The notes beneath the pieces are model-generated. The model saw only the letters and a list, made by a program, of their open reading frames with translations. It searched no databases and had not been told where the DNA came from. DNA of 64,000 nt, taken from the NCBI RefSeq assembly GCF_032118995.1, contig NC_092659.1, positions 14,564,177 through 14,628,176 of the forward strand, written 5' to 3'. Below, one piece after another: positions 56,030 to 64,000 of this stretch. Each line of letters starts with the position of its first letter. The first letter of the stretch is position 1. The stretch comes from Asterias amurensis. Taxonomy: Eukaryota > Echinodermata > Asteroidea > Forcipulatida > Asteriidae. The position numbers and the translations under genes were made by a program.

Positions 56030-56940
56030 ATAATTAAAGGTAATTTAAGACTAGTCTTACCTCGAGTTCAGACAAGTTGCTGTCCCAACTTAGGACCAGC
56101 TGTTACTAAGTTTTTGTATTCCCAAGAAAGTTAGGATTATTTGTGAAATCAACCAAGGTCATGGTGGTGAGTCATCTAGTTTCGGGACTGTTGTTACTTG
56201 AACAACTTGCCTTAAATTTTGCTAATTGTTAAGTGAGTGGGGGTTGCTCTTAAAGACATAAAAGAAAGGAGAGTTGGCATTGATGGGGTGAATAAGACCA
56301 AGGTCATGGTGGTGACTGTGAGTCATATTTATCTCGTTTTATGGACTGTAACTTGAGTTGCAGGTGAGATTTACAAGTGAGATTTGGACTTGTAACTTTC
56401 ATGGGGATTGCTTAGAAAATTGATTAAGAGGAGATTGTTGGAGTGAGTGTCAAATGTCAAGGTCATGGTGGTGAGACGTAACTTAGGGGTTGTTCTTAGA
56501 GAAAAGAAAGTTGGAATCGTTTTGGAGGTGAATATGGTAAAAGTTCAAGGTCATGGTGGTGAGTCAAACTATCTGGTTTCCAGACTGTAACTTGAGTTAC
56601 AATGTCATTTTGGACAAATGTTTGCAACTTGGATCAAGGGGGTTGTTCTAAAATAAGGGACATTTGAGATTATTTTGGGGTGAGTAAGGCCAGGGTCATG
56701 GTGGTGAGTCATCTTCCAGACTGTAATTTGAGTTAGAAGTGATATACAAACTTGTTTCTTGGATGGGGATTACTTAGAGAAAAGAAAATTTGGGAATTAT
56801 CGGGGATTGATGGAAGGTCAAAAGTTCAATGTCACACTGGTGAGTTATACTTTAAGTGTTTCTGCTTTGTAACTTCAGTTAAAGGTAAAATTTTTTACAT
56901 CGCTGTTATTTTGAATTGCAGAGTGAGTTCTTGGTGCTAA
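56030..56940 (+). repeat. Degenerate tandem array with AGGTCA/TGAGTCA cores
   Basis: AAGGTCATGGTGGTGA recurs at 56155, 56300, 56459, 56547, 56692 (AGGGTCA) and, decayed, 56825, mostly 130-160 bp apart. Accompanying motifs are CTGTAACTTGAGTTA and GGGGATTGCTTAGA. TGAGTCA follows in four units. Located just downstream of the candidate ABCC-like exon. Confidence 0.75.
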
Positions 56941-57237
56941 ATGCAGGGATGTTATTTCTGTTTAACCTCCTGCCCCCCCCCCCCCAAAAAAAAAACTATT
57001 ATTTTAGTTGATTTAATTATAAAAGATCATTTTTGAGAAATCATCAAATTTAAAAGATCAAATTTAAAAGATCAAATTCATAAGAAAATGAAGATAAAAC
57101 CATAAGCCTACACCATTCCAGATTATAGAGCAGGGCTTTCTAAAACCAAAGATAATGCATGTAATTTGTAAGCATGCAGGCTTCGCACTCGGGAGATTTT
57201 GCGCTTGCAAGCTTTCAGTCGCTTTTCACTCATAGTT

Positions 57238-58325
57238 CATGAATGGTATCACTCATCATTTGTAATCAGTTAATCATTTTTTGTGACATTGGTTTTACCT
57301 GCTAGATACAGAAATGTGGAGTTCACACGCTCTTTTTCACACTTTACATTATAGTTTGGACAGTCGACGTAATCTAGTCTTTGTCCAAGACGTTATCTCA
57401 AACTCAAACTCAAGCTTTACTTCTTGAATTCTGTCAAGTTTAGACTGCCAATTAATAATGTAGCGATTGCTGTTTTTTGTTAAAGGTTTTTTGTAAGAAA
57501 ATAAAATGTGTATGCTGCTTTTGCAAGGTTGCTGATAAACAGTTTGTTGTTTTCACTTACGAGTTAGTAGGTCTATCTGTTTGCCATGTTGATACCATTT
57601 GTTTGCCATTTTGAACATGCATATTTAAATATGCCACACATAAAAGTCAGGATCAGGCAAAATACTCAAAGTTTATGAAAGACCTTTAGTAAACAATGTT
57701 TTTTAATAAAAAGTAAAATAAAATGAAGAAGATGAAGATTCAACATGCATCTTAGGCATGGTAGCATGCACCCCAAGCAATATCATCGATTGTGCTTGCT
57801 TGGCCAAACTACAGCCGCCATCTTGAAAAGTAATGGGAGATAAATACTCTCGCCCTTTTGAAATGTCCTCTTAAACTCTACAATAGACATGTACAACAGA
57901 AATGAAGATAATTTTGCGAAATGGCAACAATTGTACTATCATGCCCCACCATCTTGATAGCAAAGGTCCCTTGCTTAGTTTAAGCATGGTTGCGAAATTG
58001 CACCTCGTGTGCAAGGCAGCAATGTTTATGCTGTCTGTAAAAGGACGTATATTTTTTCACTGGGGGACCTTGGTCAACCCAAACGTGTGCCGTCCTTTCA
58101 CAATGTGAAATTTGCAGTAATTGTGCATTTAGTAAAATCACAACCATGCTTTAACTGAGCAAGGGTCCCCTGCTAAATTGCTGTCGTATGAAAAGGGGAT
58201 CCGTCCTTCTGATTAAAGCCCGCATTCCGCGTCTTAAGCAACTGGTCGAAGCCTATACGACCAAATATGCCATTTAGAAGTTGGCCCCTTGTGCTGAGTT
58301 TCATGCTTTTAACATTTCCAACATC
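57238..58325 (+). repeat. Segmental direct repeat, copy 2 (partner 2844-4200)
   Basis: Starts ATGAATGGTATCACTCATCA and follows copy 1 through GGTTTTACCTGCTAGATACA, AGTCGACGTAATCTAGTC, ATGCATCTTAGGCATGGTAG and GATCCGTCCTTCTGATTAAA. It retains the empty site of MITE family B at about 58170. Confidence 0.75.
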
Positions 58326-58399
58326 TGCGATCCAATTCAGTCTGTTTTTACTACAAGAACATACAAGAAGTGTTACAATTACAACAAATCTATTACAAA

Positions 58400-58770
58400 T
58401 TAAAGGTACTGCATGGACACTATTGATAATTTCTCAAAATAATTGTTATTACTATTATAACTTACTCGGTAACGAGCAATGGCGAGCCGTTAATAGTTTA
58501 AAACATTGTGAGAAACGGCTCCGTGAAGTGACGTAATTTTTGAGAAAGAAGTCATTTCTCACTAAAATATTTCAATTGAATTCGAGAGACCTAAATCAAG
58601 CATCTGTATAAGCACTCAACTTAAGCGGCAAGGGTGTTTTTTTTTTCCATTATTCTATCGCCCAATATTGAGCTAAAATTTTCACGGGTTAGTTATTTAT
58701 GCATTTGTTGTGACACACCAACTGAGAAGACTGGACTTTTACAATTACCCAAGGTGTCCAGTGCTTTTAA
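58400..58770 (+). mobile_element. MITE family A, copy 9
   Basis: TTAA at 58400-58403 and 58767-58770; GCATGGACACTATTGATAAT and CCAAGGTGTCCAGTGCTTTT at the ends. Right after the duplicated segment. Confidence 0.8.
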
Positions 58771-59162
58771 GTAAAATAAAATAAAATAAGATAAAACAGT
58801 AATATATTCCTTTGTTCCGATTCCTGTTACCTAATCCAGTTCCACAATTCAGTTCGTGTTTTCCTCTATTTGATGTATGAAAATTACAGCAAATCTTTAG
58901 TAAATGTGATTAAAATAAAGTAATATCTTATCCCACATTATTTGCTTTCCCCATCAGACAATTAAACTCCCACATCATAAGGTTACTTACTATTGGTTTA
59001 TACAAGAATTAGACAATTAGTACATCAAAAATATTCTGCGACACTTTAATCAAAGATAGTACATCTCTTTAAAGAAAATGAACCTTTTGTTATCGTTTTG
59101 ATATTCAGGCATGCAACTTTGCTTTCTAGGTCCAGTACACAAAACTTGGTTTTTCAGTATTC

Positions 59163-59577
59163 TATAGGTTTTCCCGGTCAATTTCGAAAAATGAGCAGCC
59201 AATTTAACCACCAAGCTATTCTATTTCGCGCAAAATCGAATGCTACTCAAGTTTTGCTATACGATTTCGTTTTGGGATTAGCCAAATGTATTGTTGCGTC
59301 ATTCGAATTAACAAAATAATCATTCAATTTAATTCATCAAAGCAACATTCAAATTCGCAGACGCTTCTTGAGGCGTGTGTGTCACGAAAAAGAATGACGC
59401 TACGCTAAATTGAACAGAGTGCTAAAGGAATTTAACTCGACCCAAAACGAAATTGAATGGCCGAATTCTGAATTTGAAACGCAGTAACAACTGGAGAGGC
59501 AAAACAGCTTTAATTTGAACGCATGAAAATAAAATTGACTGTTCATTTGCCGAATTTGACCGAGAAAACCTATATAA
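59163..59577. mobile_element. MITE with TAGGTTTTC termini, TA target site
   Basis: TAGGTTTTCCCGGTCAATTT and AATTTGACCGAGAAAACCTA form the ends. Unit 2 has the unoccupied site (ATTCTATCAAAC at about 61199), so the element inserted after the tandem duplication. TA flanks point to a Tc1/mariner-type source. Confidence 0.75.
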
Positions 59578-60050
59578 TAAAAAAAACAAAAGAACATGAA
59601 ATCGGCTGATGGTCATCTAAAAACAATTAATACAACGACGTTTCCAAGCCCAACCATGTTCCAGGTGAGATTTTAAATACATTTGTTAACAAACAAACCC
59701 TAATCTACAAATGAATTAATTTTTCATCAAAATGAAAATTTACAAACAATTGAAACACGCTCATTACAAACCATGGAACAAGTTTCATTACGTACATACC
59801 AACCCAATTATATTACACCTCATTTTTTTCCGTCTGATTTCATAATCAATGATGTATAAAACACAAACTTGATTTTTTAGACGAAAAAAAAGTAAACCAA
59901 TCAAAATATTTAATAATGCAATACTCATAATGAAATGTTTTTTATGTTTAAATCCACACTTTGAACATTTTTCAGATTGTTAACATTTTGCTTGATACTC
60001 TTTGAATTAAACAATTAGCAAAACATGAAGTAGAATTATATTCGTTGATT

Positions 60051-60270
60051 AGACCCTTCCCATGAAATATGTTAATTGCACATAGCGCATGCGCACTAAC
60101 ATTTTGGTTGGCAAAATGAGGGAACATCGCGCTGTTTTGTACACGGCTAATGGGTGCGTCACGCAGACGCGATTGCGCGTCTGCTTAGTGCACAACTCTA
60201 TTGCGTTTGCCAACCAATGGGGTCTGTACGCATGCGTGAATGTAATTAGCATATTTCATGGGAAGGGTCC
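60051..60270. mobile_element. MITE family B, copy 2
   Basis: AGACCCTTCCCATGAAATAT and ATATTTCATGGGAAGGGTCC ends; the body is inverted relative to the copy at 3807-4007 (shared ACACGGCTAATGGGTGCGTC). Confidence 0.8.
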
Positions 60271-61969
60271 ATTATTAAGACCAAACACAACATTTACCAT
60301 TAACAGCATATTTAAATCTTAAACCGTCACTGCCGGTCAAACCACAACACATACTAAAAAAGTTGAACAAATCTGCCCTCCTTTAATACACTTTGGTGAA
60401 ACCGAAAAAAGGGAACCATTACTGCTTGTGTGTTTCCCAAATCAATATGCAGTGATAAAGTTCTCATATAACATTATGTCCCGACACAACTAAAGCGTAT
60501 ATCTTATGTAAAAATCATCCCAAGTAACTTTAGTGTTCACGAATACACAAGTGTGCCGTCCAATCATCATGCTTATCACATTATATACAAAATCATTATG
60601 TTTCCCAAAAGAAATAAAGCATATGTTACAGTCCATCCAAGGAACTTTTGATATTTAAAAGTTACATACAGGAGTGTGCCATCCTGTTATCACTGCTGGG
60701 TCACAGTATATAAAAAATCATGTAGTGATACAGCCTTTATAACATAACGTGTCCCGATAATGATACAACCCTCCCTAATAACTTTAGTGTTACAACAACC
60801 CCCCCCCCCCCACCAAAAAAAAGGTGCCATCCAATCATGTGTTTGTCCCAACACACTATCACAGTATACAGAATCATTAAAGTGATACAGTCTGCATAAC
60901 AAATTGTGTCCCAACACAATAAGAGCATGTTATAATCCTCAAAAGTAACTTTAGTGTTATCCCACATTATTTGCTTTCCCCAACAGACAATTAAACTCCC
61001 ACATCAAAAGGTTACTTACTATTGGTTTATACAAGAAGTAGACAATCAGTACATCAACAATATTCTGCGACACTTTAACCAAAGATAGAACATCACTTTA
61101 AAGAAAATGAACCTTCCTTGTTATCGTTTTGATATGCAGGCATGCAACTTTGCTTTCTAGGTCCAGTACACAAAAAACTTTGTTGAGTGTTTTTCAGTAT
61201 TCTATCAAACTAAGAAAAGAAAAAAAACATGAAATCGAATGATGATCATCTAAAAACAATTAATACAACGACGTTTCCAAGCCCAACCATGTTCCAGGTG
61301 AGTTTTGAAATACATTTGTTAACAAACAAACCCTAATCTACAAATGAATTAATTTTTCATCAAAATGAAAATTTACAAATAATTGAAACACGCTCATTAC
61401 AAACCATGGAACAAGTTTCATTACGTACATACCAACCCAATTATATTACACCCCTTTTTTCCCGTCTGATTTCATAATCAATGATGTATAAAACACAAAC
61501 TTGATTTTTTAGAGAAAAAAAGTCAAACCAAATCAATATGCAGTGATAAAGTTCTCATATAACATACTTTGTCCCGACACAACTAAAGCGTATATCTTAT
61601 GTAAAAATCATCCCAAGTAACTTTAGTGTTCACGAATACACAAGTTTGCCGTCCAATCATCATGCTTGTCACATTATATACAAAATCATTATGTTTCCCA
61701 AAAGAAATAAAGCATATGTTACAGTCCATCCAAGGAACTTTTGATATTTAAAAGTTACATGCAGGAGTGTGCCATCCTGTTATCACTGCTGGGTCACAGT
61801 ATATAAAAAACCATGTAGTGATACAGCCTTTATAACATAACGTGTCCCGATAATGATACAACCCTCCCTAATAACTTTAGTGTTACAACCCCCCCCCCCC
61901 CCCACCCCCAAAAAGTGCCATCCAATCATGTGTTTGTCCCTACACACTATCACAGTATGCTCTTAGTAA

Positions 61970-63200
61970 TCATTTAGTGTAAGAAAACACTTATGCTGAT
62001 AAAAAAATACAACATCCAACAAGCAATTTGGTGTGTACAAAATCACATGGCAGGTACATGTATAAAAAAAAACCTACAGATTTTTAAAAATAATTTACAC
62101 TTCATGCCTCATAAATTGAGAAAGTCCCAAGGAATATGGTACTCCAATTTGTAATATAAATAAATTACCGATTTGGCATGTCATACATACACACGTTTTC
62201 TGTATTATCATGGAATCAATAATGGCTATTAGCTCTTGGGTGTGCCTATCAAATATTTACAGATATGAAAACAGTAGGCCTATACGCCTTATTGTATCGT
62301 GTTTGTCCCAACATATACTATAAATTACCCCGATACACGGTATCTTTTATCACTTTTTGTTTCTCCCAAAACACATCAAATTACAGAGAATCATATCAGT
62401 CCTTGTTATCCCAATGTGAACACTACATTTTTAAAACATGTTGGTTATAGTATGCTATTATACAGAAAAACATCCCATTAATAGACATGAATACTACGTT
62501 ATTTAAACAAATCCAAGCATATCCCTATTCAGCACTTGGGCCTTTCCTGACACACTTAGGCCTAAAGTACTATGCTAGCCACCCCCACCCCACAAAAGCT
62601 AAGAATGATTCTCAAGTCAACTCTTGAATACTACATTATAATATACACAGCAAAGTACGTTACATCTCATGTGCCAGCAATTGAAAGTGTCTCTTTAATA
62701 GAGAAGTCTATATGTCATCACAGTCAGTACAATGACCATAGTCTAAGCACACTGGCAAGTACACACTTTATATGAAAACTAATACACCATAATGGCTATT
62801 TTTCAACTGGGCTTATCAAAAATCATTTAACATTCATAATTATACACAAAACACCCTAATGGTGGTCTGCGCTTATCAAAACTCACAGTTCATATACTAA
62901 CAAATAAACAAAACATATGTCAATCACTGTCAGGTATAATTAAAGTCAAAGCTCACAAAAGTATAATGTTATCAAAGTCATTGATTTGTCCAACATAATA
63001 AGAAAAAAAAACATCATCTAATAATTATTATATCCACATTGCCAAAAAGGCCTGTCATTAATCTCACAGAGGGCTTTGTACAATGTGTATCAACTATTTA
63101 CAGTGTACCTGTATAACAAAGGGTACTACTTTTCAGATTTGGCAAGTAATCTATATACAATGTATCAACTGAGACTTTAATTAATTTATCAGTATTCCTT
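61970..63200 (-). other. Duplicated 3' UTR/flank on minus strand, no gene seen
   Basis: Counterpart of 46.6-47.9 kb. Open frames are short on both strands. Confidence 0.55.
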
Positions 63201-63204
63201 ATAT

Positions 63205-63760
63205 TTACAGAAGCTCGAGGTGTGACGAAACAGTTTTCCTCATAGAGAACTAGCATCAGTCTGGTCATCTGTTGGCAAAGAGAGTACTCTTTGTGTCCGC
63301 CAGGTCAGGCTGCAAGAAAGAATTAGCATAACTGATCTGCATACAGCTCCTAACTAAAAAAAAACAAAAACAGGCGAAAGTACAAACATTTGTGTTTATT
63401 TCTTGGCTTGTGGGAATGACTAAGAGCTAATTAAGTGACTCGAGGGAAACGTACGAACTTTTTATGAAGTGCATTTCTTCATGGAAAAGGGACATTTCAG
63501 CCTATGTATGCAGGGCCGACTGAACAGATCAGACAATGTTTCCATACCATGGAAACGTTGTCTGAAATGTCCCGTTTCCATGAAGAAATGCAGAAGTACG
63601 TCCATTTACTTCCAATCACTTAAATAGTTCTTCATCATCCCACAAGCCAAGAAATAAACACAAATGTTTTGAACTACTCGTCTGATTTTTTTTTTTTTTT
63701 AATTAGGAGCTGTCTGCAGATCAGTTATGCTAATTCTCACAAAGAGGTAAAGACGAACAA
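63205..63760 (-). pseudogene. Scrambled copy of RNF213-like terminal exon
   Basis: Three pieces of the exon at 46506: minus strand 63706-63739 (first half, lacking its splice acceptor), plus strand 63304-63350 (an inverted duplicate of that half, with acceptor CCGCCAG), and minus strand about 63225-63285 (second half, CTCTTTGCCAACAGATGACC, where the equivalent of the stop codon has become a sense codon). A fold-back insert separates them. It cannot be spliced like the original. Confidence 0.7.
63343..63712. repeat. Fold-back insert splitting the exon copy
   Basis: Left arm GTGTTTATTTCTTGGCTTGT and right arm ACAAGCCAAGAAATAAACAC, continuing through CATTTCTTCATGGAAA/TTTCCATGAAGAAATG to a centre at about 63530. 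Confidence 0.85.
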
Positions 63761-63859
63761 TGTGTTAATACGATTTAAGTAAATGCTTCAGGATTAAGCG
63801 ACTTATGTTATCCCCCAGAAGGTGGAAATCTTTCATGTAGTTTCATGGTTAGAAATCCA

Positions 63860-64000
63860 AATAAATTACAATGTGTGTATAATTATTACTTTAAAGGGAA
63901 TGTAACGTTTCGTAACCACTTTTAAAATGAATGTAAATAAAACTTTGAGAAAAGCCTACAGCAGCTTCCGGTAGTATAAAGCAATTTGAGAAACATTTCA
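63860..64000. other. Right edge, possible partial MITE
   Basis: CTTTAAAGGGAATGTAACGT and TGAGAAACATTTC resemble TTTAAAGGG-type MITE ends, cut by the window. Confidence 0.3.

Larger units (their letters stand above)
58931..61960 (+). repeat. Tandem duplication inside the right arm, two units
   Basis: Unit 1 58931-60956 and unit 2 60957-61960 start alike (TATCCCACATTATTTGCTTT) and share CAAGCCCAACCATGTTCCAG and ATATGCAGTGATAAAGTTCT. Unit 2 is about 1 kb shorter because it lacks two MITEs and some 300 bp of other sequence. The left arm has only single counterparts. Confidence 0.8.
58920..63990 (-). repeat. Large inverted duplication, right arm
   Basis: Reverse-strand counterpart of 46.4-51.9 kb: downstream flank, tandem repeats, 3' UTR, a scrambled terminal exon and the end of intron 7, running off the window. 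It implies another RNF213-like copy on the minus strand to the right. Confidence 0.8.

Overview
This window is eukaryotic DNA: large introns with GT-AG boundaries, dense MITE-type inverted-repeat elements, SINE/LINE/gypsy remnants and long AT-rich spacers. Gene content (an RNF213-like giant AAA+ protein, a TerD-domain protein, an animal NlpC/P60-like protein), a mag/SURL-lineage gypsy element and a very abundant TTAA-flanked 385-bp repeat suggest an invertebrate deuterostome. An echinoderm, probably a sea star, is my best guess; this is recognition from memory, not a search result.

Layout. (1) 0-2 kb: the last two exons of a gene entering from the left, encoding a diverged NlpC/P60-like domain. 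(2) 2-5 kb: SINEs, MITEs and one copy of a 1.1-1.4 kb segment that recurs at 57-58 kb. (3) 5.1-9.9 kb: a complete three-exon gene with all introns in phase 0, predicted as a 343-residue RING-like / ubiquitin-like / TerD protein. Its second intron holds a 740-bp microsatellite and a LINE fragment. (4) 10-13 kb: fold-back elements, no gene seen. (5) 13.3-46.6 kb: an RNF213 (mysterin)-like gene on the + strand, about 4,962 residues from eight coding exons whose phases all match. Its 12-kb first coding intron contains a decayed short-LTR gypsy element and a satellite block. A 52-codon exon is tandemly duplicated. Both AAA+ Walker A motifs are intact, but I see no RING and the RZ-finger region is degenerate. 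(6) 46.4-52 kb and 58.9-64 kb form the two arms of a large inverted duplication of the RNF213-like 3' end and downstream flank, so a second, convergent RNF213-like copy probably lies just beyond the right edge. (7) 52-58.9 kb, the spacer between the arms, has MITEs, one candidate first exon of an ABCC-type transporter, and a repeat array carrying AGGTCA and TGAGTCA motifs.

Working together (inference): an NlpC/P60-like protein, a RING-Ubl-TerD protein and an RNF213-like AAA+ protein side by side look like a locus concerned with bacteria or intracellular defence. The RING-Ubl-TerD fusion is the most unusual single gene. Nothing here proves a joint function; neighbouring position is the only link.
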